DNA from: Pelethousia sp034928145
GTDB lineage: Bacteria > Bacillota > Clostridia > Christensenellales > CAG-138
NCBI GenBank assembly: GCA_034928145.1
Contig: JAYFPE010000013.1
Coordinates: forward strand, 53,002 to 117,001
Length of the DNA: 64,000 bases
Reading direction: 5' to 3'
Shown here: positions 26,242 through 34,982 of the stretch, one piece after another
Numbering within the stretch: position 1 is the stretch's first letter
Layout: the number at the start of each line of letters is the position of its first letter
Made by a program: the position numbers and the translations under genes
Notes under the pieces: generated by a model
Database searches by the model: none
What the model was told of the DNA's origin: nothing
What the model saw: the letters and a program-made list of their open reading frames with translations, nothing else

Positions 26242-27453
26242 TTAGGCCGCCGCGTCAAGGAATTCTTTGACTTTGCGGATGAAATCCTCTGTGGAAAGCA
26301 CGGTGATATGATCCATATCGGCCAGGCTCGCCAGGTCTTTGGTCATAAAGCCGGACGAGATAGCGTCGAGCGACGCCTTTTCAAGCTTATCCGCAAAGGC
26401 TTCCAGTTCGGCAATGCCGTCCAACTCGCCGCGCTTACGCAAAGCGCCCGTCCAGGCAAAGAGGGTGGCCATAGAGTTGGTGGAGGTCTCCTCCCCCTCC
26501 AAGTGTTTGTAGTAATGCTTGGTCACGGTGCCGTGGGCTGCCTCGTATTCGTAATTGCCCTGCGGAGAAACCAAAACGCTGGTCATCATCGCCAACGAGC
26601 CAAATGCCGTCGCCACCATATCGCTCATCACATCGCCATCGTAATTCTTGCAGGCCCAGATAAAGCCGCCGCTCGAGCGGATCACGCGAGCCACCGCGTC
26701 GTCGATCAGGGTGTAGAAATAGGTGATGTCAGCCTGTCGGAATCTCTCCTTATATTCGGCCTCGAAGATATCCTCGAAGATATCCTTGAAGGTGTGGTCA
26801 TATTTTTTAGAAATGGTATCCTTAGCGGAAAACCAAAGATCCTGTTTGGTGGAGAGGGCGTAGTTGAAACAGGCCCGGGCAAAGCTTTGAATGGAGTCGT
26901 CTTTATTCTCCATGCCCATGAGCACGCCCGGAGTCTTGAAATCAAAGACCGTTTCGTGGAAAAGCACGTTGCCGGCTTCGTCCGTAAAGGTGATCTCCGC
27001 CTTGCCCGGGCCGGGCACGCGGAATTCGCTGCACTTGTAGATATCGCCATAGGCGTGGCGGGCGATGGTAATGGGCTTCGTCCAAGTGCGTACGGAGGGC
27101 TGCAGGCAAGGTAGGGTGATGGGCGCGCGGACCACCGTGCCGTCCAGAATGGCCCGGATGGTACCGTTGGGGCTTTTGTACATGCGCTTGAGCTTGTATT
27201 CCTCGACCCGCTGCGCGTTGGGGGTGATGGTGGCGCATTTGACGCCTACGCCGTATTTCTTTACAGCCTCGGCCGCGTCGATGGTGATCTTGTCATCCGT
27301 CGCGTCCCGCGAGAGCAGGCCCAGGTCGTAATATTCGGTTTTCATGTCGATATAAGGCTCCAGAAGGTGCGCTTTGATCATCTTCCAGATGATGCGGGTC
27401 ATTTCGTCCCCATCCATCTCCACAAGGGGGGTCTTCATTTGAATTTTGCTCAT
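26242..27453 (-). CDS. icd: NADP-type isocitrate dehydrogenase (subfamily II)
   Basis: A 403-residue homodimeric IDH resembling the eukaryotic/bacterial subfamily II enzymes rather than E. coli Icd. The substrate loop SPNGTIRAILDGTVVRAPI, the metal-binding aspartates in YFYTLIDDAVARVIRSSGGF and KNYDGDVMSDM, and the nucleotide segment GTVTKHYYKHLEGEETSTN are intact. It oxidatively decarboxylates isocitrate to 2-oxoglutarate with NADP. GGAGGTCAGCT precedes the ATG. It is the last gene of the glmU-like to ddl run, 15 bases after ddl, so it may be co-transcribed although functionally unrelated to cell wall synthesis. Confidence 0.95.
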   Translation of the reverse strand: MSKIQMKTPLVEMDGDEMTRIIWKMIKAHLLEPYIDMKTEYYDLGLLSRDATDDKITIDAAEAVKKYGVGVKCATITPNAQRVEEYKLKRMYKSPNGTIRAILDGTVVRAPITLPCLQPSVRTWTKPITIARHAYGDIYKCSEFRVPGPGKAEITFTDEAGNVLFHETVFDFKTPGVLMGMENKDDSIQSFARACFNYALSTKQDLWFSAKDTISKKYDHTFKDIFEDIFEAEYKERFRQADITYFYTLIDDAVARVIRSSGGFIWACKNYDGDVMSDMVATAFGSLAMMTSVLVSPQGNYEYEAAHGTVTKHYYKHLEGEETSTNSMATLFAWTGALRKRGELDGIAELEAFADKLEKASLDAISSGFMTKDLASLADMDHITVLSTEDFIRKVKEFLDAAA

Positions 27454-27468
27454 AGCTGACCTCCTACT

Positions 27469-28632
27469 TTACTTTTTAATTATTTTGGCGCCGGAAATCG
27501 CTTTGTTTAAAATTTCCGAGCTGTAGGCGAAGCTGGATTCCCGCTTCTGTTCGAGGCCCCGCCGGGCATACTGCACCAGCTTATCGATCAGGGCGGAAAA
27601 GGGCATGCCCATCGGCTCGTAGAGGTAAAAGGCGAAGGAGCCGGGGATGGTGTTGATCTCGTTCACGTAAACCGTATCGCCTTCTAAAATATAATCCACC
27701 CGCACCACGCCTTTGCATTCGAGCATACTGAAAATATCCGCCGTGTAGCCCCGGATGCGGCCGGTCATCTCTTCACTGATGGGTGCGGGCACCTGGCGGG
27801 CCAAGCTCTTCATTCCCTTGCCGCCGCCCCGGGTATATTTATCCTCAAAGGAAAGGAATTCATCCCAACCCGCGGGCTGTTCACAAAGGGATGGGATGAT
27901 TTCACCCTCAAAGCCCAGGCAGGCGCAGTTGATCTCCACGGGCTTTTCTACGGCCCGCTCGATGAGGATGCGGCGGTCGAAACTAGCCGCCACCTCGATA
28001 GCCTGCTGGAGCTTTTCGCGATCCGTGGCCTTGCCGATGCCGATGGAGCTGCCAAGGTTTGCGGGCTTAACGAACATGGGATAGCCCAACTCTTTTTCCG
28101 CCCGTTCGATCACGGCCTCCGGTTCCTTTTGCCACTCGGCCCTATAGCAATAAATGCCGGGCAACGTGGGCAGGCCCATGCTCTTGAACACGGCCTTCAT
28201 CACGATCTTATCCATACCTACGGCGCTCCCTACCAGGCCGCAGCTCGAATAGGGGATATCCGCCAATTCGAACAGCCCTTGCAGGGTGCCATCCTCCCCG
28301 TGCATGCCGTGCATGGCCAGGATGGCGCAATCAAGGGCCGCGGCCTTTTGCATTTTGCCAAAAAGGCCGGTGCCAAAGGCATAGAGGCCATTGTGACCCG
28401 GCTCGGCTGGGAGGAACACCCGGGTGAGGCCCTTTTGGTTGGGGTTGAAATTGCGGTAGGTTTTGATATCCCTGAGGGGCTCGCCGATGAACCACTCGCC
28501 CGCGCGGGAAATATAGATGGGAAAAGCATGATACTTGCTCTTATCCGCGTTTTCAAGAATTTGCAGCCCGCTGATGACCGATACGTCGTGCTCGGCCGCC
28601 CTGCTGCCAAAGATTACACCCAGTTCCAGCAT
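27469..28632 (-). CDS. ddl: D-alanine--D-alanine ligase
   Basis: A 387-residue ATP-grasp ligase. MHGMHGEDGTLQGLFELADIP, PMFVKPANLGSSIGI and YVNEINTIPGS are the expected family motifs. In the omega loop the DKY sequence keeps the Lys-Tyr pair that in characterised enzymes goes with D-Ala rather than D-Lac as second substrate. It joins two D-Ala in the cytoplasm to make the dipeptide that the adjacent MurF adds to the UDP-MurNAc tripeptide. It starts 30 bases after murF. The C-terminal tail of about 25 residues (after EQKRESSFAYSSE) is longer than usual. Confidence 0.95.
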   Translation of the reverse strand: MLELGVIFGSRAAEHDVSVISGLQILENADKSKYHAFPIYISRAGEWFIGEPLRDIKTYRNFNPNQKGLTRVFLPAEPGHNGLYAFGTGLFGKMQKAAALDCAILAMHGMHGEDGTLQGLFELADIPYSSCGLVGSAVGMDKIVMKAVFKSMGLPTLPGIYCYRAEWQKEPEAVIERAEKELGYPMFVKPANLGSSIGIGKATDREKLQQAIEVAASFDRRILIERAVEKPVEINCACLGFEGEIIPSLCEQPAGWDEFLSFEDKYTRGGGKGMKSLARQVPAPISEEMTGRIRGYTADIFSMLECKGVVRVDYILEGDTVYVNEINTIPGSFAFYLYEPMGMPFSALIDKLVQYARRGLEQKRESSFAYSSEILNKAISGAKIIKK

Positions 28633-28662
28633 GTGGATACGCCCCTTCCTGTTTGGCTGAAT

Positions 28663-30336
28663 TTAATTATAATTATCCGTCAGGTCGTTTTCAAAAAGCA
28701 CGGTGCAGCCCGGCTCCTGGTAGAGGGGCAGCTTTTCCGTGGCCTGGGCCAACGTATCCACCCGAATGAGGCAGCTTTGGGGGAAATCCGCCCTAAGCAG
28801 CCCCGCCTCCATGGCGGGCCCGTTGGGGCCGACCAGGATGGCGATATCCGCACAGGCGGCTATGTGCGCGCCGAATTCTTCGTTGAGCGCCGCCTGCTCC
28901 TCGCCCAGCTCTACCAAGCCTGGGGTAACGATGATGCGGCGGCCCGGGAAGCGCCCCAGCACTTCGAGGGCTTCGCCCGCGCCCACGGGGTTGGCGTTGA
29001 ATGCGTCGTCGATCACGGTAATCGGTCCCTTGATAAGCTGGAGCCTATGCTCTACCGGCTCCAGCTTGGCGATGCCGGCGGCGATCTCCTCGCCCGTAAG
29101 GCCTAGGTAATAGGCCAGAGCGGCCGCCCCCGTGATGTTGAGGATGTTATGCCTGCCCAGGAGGGCCGTGGCGCAGGGAATGCGGCCGCCATCCGAAGCG
29201 GCCAGCTCAAAGCGGCTGCCTTCAGGGCCCACGCTGATGTGCTCGGCCCGCATATACAGGCCCTCGCCCTCCGTGCCGAAGAGGTATTTCTTGCCCGGAA
29301 TGTCGTAGCCTTCGTAGATCCCACGGCAGATGGGGTCATCGCCGTTGAGGAAGCAGATCCCATCGTCGGTAAGGCCCGCCATCAGCTCCGCCTTGGTGCG
29401 GATCACGTTCTCCAAAGAGCCGAAAGTCTCCAAGTGCTGCTTGCCTACGGCGGTAATGATGCCGTATCGGGGTCTTACCAGGCGGCAAAGCTCGGCGATA
29501 TCGCCCTTGTAGCGCGCGCCCATCTCCGCGATGAAAACCTGATGATCATCTGTGAGCTGTTCGCGGATCACGCGGGTCACGCCCATGGGGGTGTTGAAAC
29601 TGCCGGGGGTGAAGAGGGTGTTGTATGTTTCCGCCAGCAGGGTGCCCAGAACGTATTTGGTGGAGGTTTTGCCAAAGCTGCCGGTGATGCCGATACGGAT
29701 GAGCTCGGGGTTTTTGAGCAGGCGCTTTTTCGCGTCGTTCAGGTACCAGCCCTGCACCAGCTTTTCCAGGGGCCAGGTGATAAGATAGGCCCCAAAGACC
29801 GTAAGTGGCAACAGCATGCCGGGCAAGAAACGGACGAGCTCCGGCCAGAAGCCGTAATCCATCCAGCCGCCCCAGGGCTGGATGCCGTTCAACAGCTGGG
29901 CCATGTAGAGGCTTTGCAGCCACAGCCGCAGGATGGGTCCAAGCAAAGCCAAAATAAACAGCGGCAGCAACAGCCGCTTCACCCGGGCAGTGTAAGCTAA
30001 GGGCTTTTTGGCTTCCTTTTGCCGCTTGAGGGCGGCAAAGCCGTAAATAGCCAGATTGGCCGTATAAACCAGGTCACCCACGCGCCAGATCCAGGTGCCC
30101 ACACCCTCGCCGAGGATCATCCCGGCCACGCGCAGCAGCAGCCCCGCAGCGCCGGCCAGCAGCGGCCCCGTCCATTGGCCTCTATGCTTAGCGACCCATT
30201 TGAGATACATGCGGCCCTGGTAACTCTCCAGTTGCAGCATATGCACAAAGGGGATGGCCGCTACGGTTACAGCCAGCGCATCCGCAAGCAGGTAGGCCCA
30301 AAAGGTCAGGTGGATCAGAATCTCCGCAGTTTCCAT
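28663..30336 (-). CDS. murF: MurF-like Mur ligase with N-terminal membrane domain
   Basis: A 557-residue protein. The C-terminal 350 residues form a Mur ligase: P-loop GITGSFGKTSTK at 216-227, AEMGARYKGDIAELC, VIDDAFNANPVG and a C-terminal domain with RIIVTPGLVELGEEQ. This matches UDP-MurNAc-tripeptide:D-Ala-D-Ala ligase, supported by ddl next door. Unusually, residues 1-200 hold about five hydrophobic spans (about 8-30, 55-75, 83-102, 120-140, 170-192) in place of the usual MurF N-terminal substrate domain. The enzyme should be tethered to the membrane. Whether it still uses the MurF substrate is not shown by the sequence. Confidence 0.85.
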   Translation of the reverse strand: METAEILIHLTFWAYLLADALAVTVAAIPFVHMLQLESYQGRMYLKWVAKHRGQWTGPLLAGAAGLLLRVAGMILGEGVGTWIWRVGDLVYTANLAIYGFAALKRQKEAKKPLAYTARVKRLLLPLFILALLGPILRLWLQSLYMAQLLNGIQPWGGWMDYGFWPELVRFLPGMLLPLTVFGAYLITWPLEKLVQGWYLNDAKKRLLKNPELIRIGITGSFGKTSTKYVLGTLLAETYNTLFTPGSFNTPMGVTRVIREQLTDDHQVFIAEMGARYKGDIAELCRLVRPRYGIITAVGKQHLETFGSLENVIRTKAELMAGLTDDGICFLNGDDPICRGIYEGYDIPGKKYLFGTEGEGLYMRAEHISVGPEGSRFELAASDGGRIPCATALLGRHNILNITGAAALAYYLGLTGEEIAAGIAKLEPVEHRLQLIKGPITVIDDAFNANPVGAGEALEVLGRFPGRRIIVTPGLVELGEEQAALNEEFGAHIAACADIAILVGPNGPAMEAGLLRADFPQSCLIRVDTLAQATEKLPLYQEPGCTVLFENDLTDNYN

Positions 30337-30371
30337 ATTCTATGCCTCGCAGGAAAATAAAATTTTATAAT

Positions 30372-31139
30372 TCAGCCCTGCTTGCCGCCAAACAAGGCCC
30401 GCAGGATCGAGCAAAAGCGGGGGTAATCCTCAGCATAGGAAAAATGCCCTGCGCCCGGGATAACCGCCAAACCGGCGTTTTGCATCTCTCGCTCCATCTT
30501 TTGGCCCATCCACAGGGGGGTATCCATATCCTTTTCGCCCCAGATGAGCAAGGTCTCATTGGGGATTTGCGAAAGCCTGGAGGAAAGGTCTAAATTGACG
30601 ATTTTCACGTAAGCGGCGCGCATATCGCCGCTCAACTGCCTGTATTCCTCAGAACCGGCCTGCTTTTGCTTTTCGCTAAGGCGAAAAAGCCGGTCGAGCC
30701 AGGGGATCTTCGTCAGCTTTTTGCCCAGCTTATAGGCATAGACCCGCAGGTAATATCGGGGCTTACGCCTGGGCTTAACGCCGGCCGCATCCACTAACAC
30801 GAGCCTGTTGAAGAGCGCGGGCTCCTCGCTGGCCAGGTAAATGGCAACCCTCCCGCCAAAGGAATGGGCGATCACATCGCAGCCGATGATGCCCAGCGCC
30901 TCCATAAAGGCGCGGGTGCAGGCGGCATATTCCGGCACGCCCCAAGGGCCGGGCGGGTCGCCGCTCTGGCCAAAGCCGGGGAAATCCAGCGAAACGGCCT
31001 CATAGCCCAGAGAAGCGACGCATTGGGCGATGGAGCGCATGGCCTCCACGCTGGCCCCCCAGCCGTGGAGCAGCAGCACGGGCTTGCCCGCGCCCAGCCG
31101 CTCGTAACGGAGGGAAGCGCCGCTGATGGTAATGGTCAA
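30372..31139 (-). CDS. Alpha/beta hydrolase
   Basis: A 255-residue alpha/beta hydrolase of ordinary length. The oxyanion strand VLLHGWGAS, the nucleophile elbow IAHSFGGRVA and the catalytic His in GAGHFSYAEDYP are present, with an Asp in WGEKDMDTPL as the third member. The lid region is about residues 130-190. Substrate unknown; carboxylesterase or acyl-transfer activity are the usual options. It lies between the glmU-like gene (12 bases upstream) and murF (35 bases downstream), so it is likely co-transcribed with cell-wall genes, but there is no specific link. Confidence 0.85.
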   Translation of the reverse strand: MTITISGASLRYERLGAGKPVLLLHGWGASVEAMRSIAQCVASLGYEAVSLDFPGFGQSGDPPGPWGVPEYAACTRAFMEALGIIGCDVIAHSFGGRVAIYLASEEPALFNRLVLVDAAGVKPRRKPRYYLRVYAYKLGKKLTKIPWLDRLFRLSEKQKQAGSEEYRQLSGDMRAAYVKIVNLDLSSRLSQIPNETLLIWGEKDMDTPLWMGQKMEREMQNAGLAVIPGAGHFSYAEDYPRFCSILRALFGGKQG

Positions 31140-31151
31140 ATCTATACCCTC

Positions 31152-32417
31152 TTATTCCTCTTTTTTCCGCTTGGGGGAAACCCACCCCTCAAGGTTGGTC
31201 TGCTTGGCCCTGCCGATGCCCAAAGCATCCGCGGGCACATCCTTGGTGATGGTGGAGCCTGCCGCCGTATAGGCGCGGTCGCCCAGCTTCACGGGGGCCA
31301 CCAGGGAGGTGTTGCAGCCCAGGAACACATCGTCGCCAATGGCGGTGCGGTGCTTGCGCGCGCCGTCGTAATTGGCAAAGGCCGTGCCGCAGCCGATGTT
31401 GATGCGCTTGCCGATATCCGCATCCCCCACATAGGTCAGGTGGGCCACCTTGCCCCCATCCCCTAATGTAGCGTTCTTGATCTCTACAAAATTGCCGATC
31501 TTGCAGCCCTTGCCAAGGTGCGCGTTGGGCCGCAGGCGCACGAAGGGGCCTACGCTGGTTCCATCTTCGATGGCTGCCTCCTGGGCCACTACAGAAGCCA
31601 GCTCACAGCCATCCCCTACGATGGTATCCCGCAAGCGGCAGCCGTCGTAGATGGTACAGCCGCAGCCGATACGGGTATCCCCTTGCAAAAATACGCCGGG
31701 GTAAACCACCGTGTCCTCGCCGATGGTGACATCCGCGTCGATATAGGCGCGGCAGGGGTCGATGAAGGTGACGCCGTTATACATATGGCGCGCGTTGATG
31801 GCGGATTGGCGCAGGCAGGTACACTGCCAAAGATCCTCCCGATCACGCACGCCAAGGCATTCCGCAGCCGGCGCATAAACATCCACCACCCGTTCCCCTT
31901 CCATGCGCAGGGCACGGATGCAATGCTCCGCCGTGGCGTCGTGCGAAGCCTCCCGCTGCAGGAAATTGCGCAGGCGGCCGATTTCAAAGCAATAGCAGGG
32001 GCAGGTGCGGGTCTCTTCATCTTCTTCGCAATAGACCAGGCGGGAAGCCGCCTTACCCTCCGCCGCATCCACCAGCATGCCCACGGTGTCGGCGCTCAGC
32101 AGGGGCAGATTGCCGTGAATCACCAGCACATAGCCCTCCGCCTGCTCGACTCTGGAGAGGGCGCTAAGGACGGCCTGGGCCAGGGTGCCGGTTTGCAGCG
32201 TAATATGCGCCCGCTCGCCCACATGCGTCTCTACGGCATGGGCGTCAAACCCGGCCACCACGATGGGCCTATGCTCAATGTTGCCTTCGCAGGCATGGAA
32301 GACCCATTCCAACATGCTCTTGCCGCAGATCTCATGCAGGGCCTTCTGCCACCGGGAGCGCATACTGGGGCTCTCTGCCGCGGCTGGGATAATGGCTGTG
32401 ATCGCTTTCATTTTCAA
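31152..32417 (-). CDS. GlmU-like protein with degraded uridylyltransferase signatures
   Basis: A 421-residue protein, shorter than typical GlmU (about 455). The C-terminal left-handed beta helix (about 215-410) looks active as an acetyltransferase: GPFVRLRPNAHLGKG, KVAHLTYVGDA (catalytic His), GCGTAFANYDG and IGDDVFLGCNTSLVAPV. The N-terminal pyrophosphorylase fold is recognisable but its signatures are altered: the L-A-A-G-x-G-T-R-M loop reads IIPAAAESPSMRS (9-21), and the Mg-binding G-D-x-P-L reads HGNLPLL with N103 where E. coli has D105. It probably retains glucosamine-1-phosphate acetylation but may not make UDP-GlcNAc; that is inference. Confidence 0.85.
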   Translation of the reverse strand: MKMKAITAIIPAAAESPSMRSRWQKALHEICGKSMLEWVFHACEGNIEHRPIVVAGFDAHAVETHVGERAHITLQTGTLAQAVLSALSRVEQAEGYVLVIHGNLPLLSADTVGMLVDAAEGKAASRLVYCEEDEETRTCPCYCFEIGRLRNFLQREASHDATAEHCIRALRMEGERVVDVYAPAAECLGVRDREDLWQCTCLRQSAINARHMYNGVTFIDPCRAYIDADVTIGEDTVVYPGVFLQGDTRIGCGCTIYDGCRLRDTIVGDGCELASVVAQEAAIEDGTSVGPFVRLRPNAHLGKGCKIGNFVEIKNATLGDGGKVAHLTYVGDADIGKRINIGCGTAFANYDGARKHRTAIGDDVFLGCNTSLVAPVKLGDRAYTAAGSTITKDVPADALGIGRAKQTNLEGWVSPKRKKEE

Positions 32418-32530
32418 ACACCTCTATCATACCTATGTGCATAGTACCTGTGTACCATTTTAGGGGGGCCGCGGGCGGCCTGTCAAGGAAAGCTATTTCA
32501 ACATGCAGGTATCTTTGCTCCTGCACCCGC

Positions 32531-33709
32531 CTAGCGCACCCCGCAATAGTCCACATCCACGTCGATGACGCAGGCATACGAAGGATCGACCCGCTTCATG
32601 GCCTCCCGGATGGCGGATTTATAGCGGCTGGCCGCAGCCGCGTCCGTACCGGGCGGAATCACGATGTCGAAGATGAGGTTGGTCTGCTTTTCCCCGCTGA
32701 CCATGCGGAAATCATGGAACCGCAGCCGCGGGTCAACTGCTTGGATGGCCTCGGTCAGCTTTTCTCGCACAGAGCCGGTGAGGCCGTCATCCGTTTCTAC
32801 GGGATCAAGGTGGATGGTGAGCAGAATATCCATCTTCTCCCCCACCTCCCGCTCGGCCCGGTCAATCACCTCGTGGATGGCCACGATATCCGCGTCCGCC
32901 CGCACCTCCGCATGGGCGCTGGCGATGATGCGGCCCGGGCCATAGTTGTGTACCATAATGTCGTGCAGGCCGCAAATACCTTCATAGGATAACAGGTTTT
33001 CGCACAGCTCGCCGATCATCTCCGGCGAAGGCGCCTCGCCCAAGAGCGGGCTGATGGTATCGCGCAGGATACCCAGGCCGCTGTAGAGCACGAAGCCAGC
33101 CACTAGCACGCCCATGTAGCCGTCAAGGTTCCAGCCCTTAAGATAGGCCAGGAGGGCGCAAAGCAGGATAGCCCCGGTGCTGATGACGTCCGCCATGCTA
33201 TCGGCCGTAGCAGCGCGCATGGCGGTGGAGTGGATGCGCCTGCCGATCTCTGCCGTAAAGCGCCCCAGCCAGAGCTTAACCAAGATGGAAAGCGCCAGTG
33301 CGGCCATGGTGGCCGGGGTAAAGGCCACGGGCTCAGGTGCGATGATCTTTAGCACGGATTCCTTGCCCAGCTCAAAGCCCACCAGCAGCACCAAAAAGGA
33401 GATGATCAGCGCCGCGATATACTCTACCCTGGCATGGCCGTAAGGGTGCTCTGTATCGGCGGGCTTGCCGGCCATGCGAAAGCCGATCAGCGTCACCAGA
33501 TTGCCGCCCATATCCGCCAGATTGTTCACGCCGTCCGCCTGGATGGCAATGGAGCCCGTAAGCGTGCCCAAGAGGAATTTAAGGCAGCCTAAGAGCAGGT
33601 TGCAGGCTATGCCCACCAGCCCGGCTAAGCGGCCATAGGCCTCCCGCACGCGGGGATCTGCCGTATTATCACCCTTCTTTATGAACAGGCGGATCAACAG
33701 CTTCGTCAT
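32531..33709 (-). CDS. Cation diffusion facilitator (CDF) transporter
   Basis: A 392-residue CDF transporter with six membrane spans in the first 210 residues and a cytoplasmic C-terminal domain. The metal-site motifs are QADGVNNLADMGGN in span 2 and STAMRAATADSMADV in span 5; the H/D pattern recalls the FieF/MntE type. The C-terminal domain has IASAHAEVRADADIVAIHEVID and ends CVIDVDVDYCGVR. It would export divalent cations such as Zn or Mn against H+. I chose the ATG at 33709; the frame is open to 33757 but that extension includes the hairpin upstream. Its C-terminal domain of about 190 residues is longer than usual. Confidence 0.92.
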   Translation of the reverse strand: MTKLLIRLFIKKGDNTADPRVREAYGRLAGLVGIACNLLLGCLKFLLGTLTGSIAIQADGVNNLADMGGNLVTLIGFRMAGKPADTEHPYGHARVEYIAALIISFLVLLVGFELGKESVLKIIAPEPVAFTPATMAALALSILVKLWLGRFTAEIGRRIHSTAMRAATADSMADVISTGAILLCALLAYLKGWNLDGYMGVLVAGFVLYSGLGILRDTISPLLGEAPSPEMIGELCENLLSYEGICGLHDIMVHNYGPGRIIASAHAEVRADADIVAIHEVIDRAEREVGEKMDILLTIHLDPVETDDGLTGSVREKLTEAIQAVDPRLRFHDFRMVSGEKQTNLIFDIVIPPGTDAAAASRYKSAIREAMKRVDPSYACVIDVDVDYCGVR

Positions 33710-33744
33710 ATGCCTCCATGCCGATCCTGGCGGCGCAAGAAATA

Positions 33745-33764
33745 GGGGCGGGGCCATACGCCCC
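33745..33764 (-). terminator. Hairpin after bofA
   Basis: On the minus strand GGGGCG and CGCCCC pair around TATGGCCC, followed by TATTTCTT. It separates bofA from the CDF gene. Confidence 0.55.
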
Positions 33765-33807
33765 GTCCCATGATTTTACATCATTTAGGCCGCCGCCGCA
33801 ACCTTCG

Positions 33808-34077
33808 CTAAAATAGGAATTGTAAGATCAGCATGACCACTACGCCCGGAATGCCGAATACCCCTGCCACCAGGGCTGAAACGGGCGTGATCGGGAGGGA
33901 AAGGCCGATAAGGCCCCCTACAAAATTAACCACCAGCAAGAGCAGCGCGCCGACGATGGCGTTCACCACCAGCTTCCACATCAGCTTGATGGGCACCATC
34001 AGAATCTTGCATACGAGCCACAGCGCAGCCAATCCGATGGCAAAGGATACCAACAGAGAAAGGGTTCCCATATCCAA
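33808..34077 (-). CDS. bofA: BofA family membrane protein
   Basis: An 89-residue integral membrane protein with about three hydrophobic segments and the BofA-typical C-terminus (LPITPVSALVAGVFGIPGVVVMLIL). In Bacillus, BofA holds the SpoIVFB protease inactive until the forespore signals, delaying pro-sigmaK processing. Its presence beside yaaL, as in B. subtilis, supports a spore-forming ancestry; it does not prove that this organism sporulates. It starts 23 bases after yaaL, and GGAAGG precedes the start codon. Confidence 0.92.
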   Translation of the reverse strand: MDMGTLSLLVSFAIGLAALWLVCKILMVPIKLMWKLVVNAIVGALLLLVVNFVGGLIGLSLPITPVSALVAGVFGIPGVVVMLILQFLF

Positions 34078-34100
34078 TCCTTCCCGGAGGCCGATTCTCC

Positions 34101-34328
34101 CTAGTCCGGCGCGGCCGCATCCCGGCTATAACGCCTAAGGAGCAGCACGTATTTGCGCCGGGCCGCCTCCATTTCGTAGATGGCAAAATCCATCAAATCC
34201 GTATCCTGCACGCTCTCGAAATACCGCTCAGCCGCCTTCCATTTGGCTAGGGCCTGCTCGATATCCTGCTTGCGTTCGTCTTCTTCCTCAAAAAGCTGTC
34301 TGAAGCGCACCACTGGGTTCACCTCCAT
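34101..34328 (-). CDS. yaaL: YaaL family protein (DUF2508)
   Basis: A 75-residue, highly charged, helical protein: RQLFEEEDERKQDIEQALAK followed by ERYFESVQDTDLMDFAIYEME. This is the DUF2508/YaaL pattern, often found next to bofA and recR in Firmicutes. Its function is unknown. GGAGG is present before the ATG at 34328. It lies between folT and bofA in the same direction. Confidence 0.9.
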   Translation of the reverse strand: MEVNPVVRFRQLFEEEDERKQDIEQALAKWKAAERYFESVQDTDLMDFAIYEMEAARRKYVLLLRRYSRDAAAPD

Positions 34329-34374
34329 ATGCGAAAACGCGGTTTATTATGGAAGTATCCCCCATGGGTATGAA

Positions 34375-34917
34375 TTATATAACCTCGCCCTTTTTGAGCA
34401 GCCGCACCGCGTAATAGACGAGAACGGTATATACCGGTATCATGATGGCCTGGTTGAGCAGCCGCACGTATACGATCTGGTAAGGCAGGCCGTAGAGAGT
34501 CATCAAAAGCAGGGAGTTGAGCGCTACGGAGCAGGTGAACTGCCCGGCGGCAATAGCCAGAAGTAAACGCCTGGGCGTAGGGGACTGGCCCCTGAGAAAG
34601 AACAGGCCGGGGATCACCCCAAACAGCGCGCCGATGATGGTGAACCAGGGCACAAAGGGCCCCTTGGGAAAAAGCAGGGCGGGCAGCAGGTCGACAATGG
34701 CCCCCACCATGCCCCCATAGGCGGGGCCATAGAGCACGGCCGCGAGGATCACAGGCAGCACGGTAATGCCGATTTTAAGCGAATAGCCACCCGCGGAAAC
34801 GGCGGGTAGCGGCAGGGCAACGATGCCCAGCACTGCCCCCAGGGCCGCCAGCAGGGCGCAGACCGTCAGCTTGCGTGTGGCGGTGCGTACGTTAGCTTGC
34901 TTCGTGCTTTGTTCCAT
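34375..34917 (-). CDS. folT: ECF transporter S component, folate type
   Basis: A 180-residue membrane protein with about six spans. It has the S-component pattern: RTATRKLTVCALLAALGAVL, then GGYSLKIGITVLPVILAAVLYGP, then AIVDLLPALLFPKGPFVPWF. An S component binds the vitamin and joins the shared EcfT/EcfA module encoded elsewhere. Folate specificity is supported by the THF riboswitch upstream. The start at 34917 follows GGGGAGG by 9 bases; the in-frame codon at 34935 would place the Shine-Dalgarno inside the gene. Confidence 0.92.
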   Translation of the reverse strand: MEQSTKQANVRTATRKLTVCALLAALGAVLGIVALPLPAVSAGGYSLKIGITVLPVILAAVLYGPAYGGMVGAIVDLLPALLFPKGPFVPWFTIIGALFGVIPGLFFLRGQSPTPRRLLLAIAAGQFTCSVALNSLLLMTLYGLPYQIVYVRLLNQAIMIPVYTVLVYYAVRLLKKGEVI

Positions 34918-34926
34918 AGAAAAAAA

Positions 34927-34963
34927 CCTCCCCAATGTTTATTCGCCATACTACATAGGGAGG
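34927..34963 (-). promoter_or_regulatory. Possible Shine-Dalgarno sequestering pairing for folT
   Basis: CCTCCC (34963-34958) between the riboswitch and folT is complementary to the GGGAGG of the folT ribosome binding site (34932-34927). This suggests a translational expression platform. The pairing is seen by eye; no alternative structures were computed. Confidence 0.45.
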
Positions 34964-34982
34964 CTTCGCCCATCCTTATGCA

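Noticed and set aside
27800..28632. ddl considered as a D-Ala-D-Lac ligase (vancomycin resistance)
   Set aside because: The omega loop keeps the Lys-Tyr pair of D-Ala-D-Ala enzymes and there is no vanH or vanX nearby.
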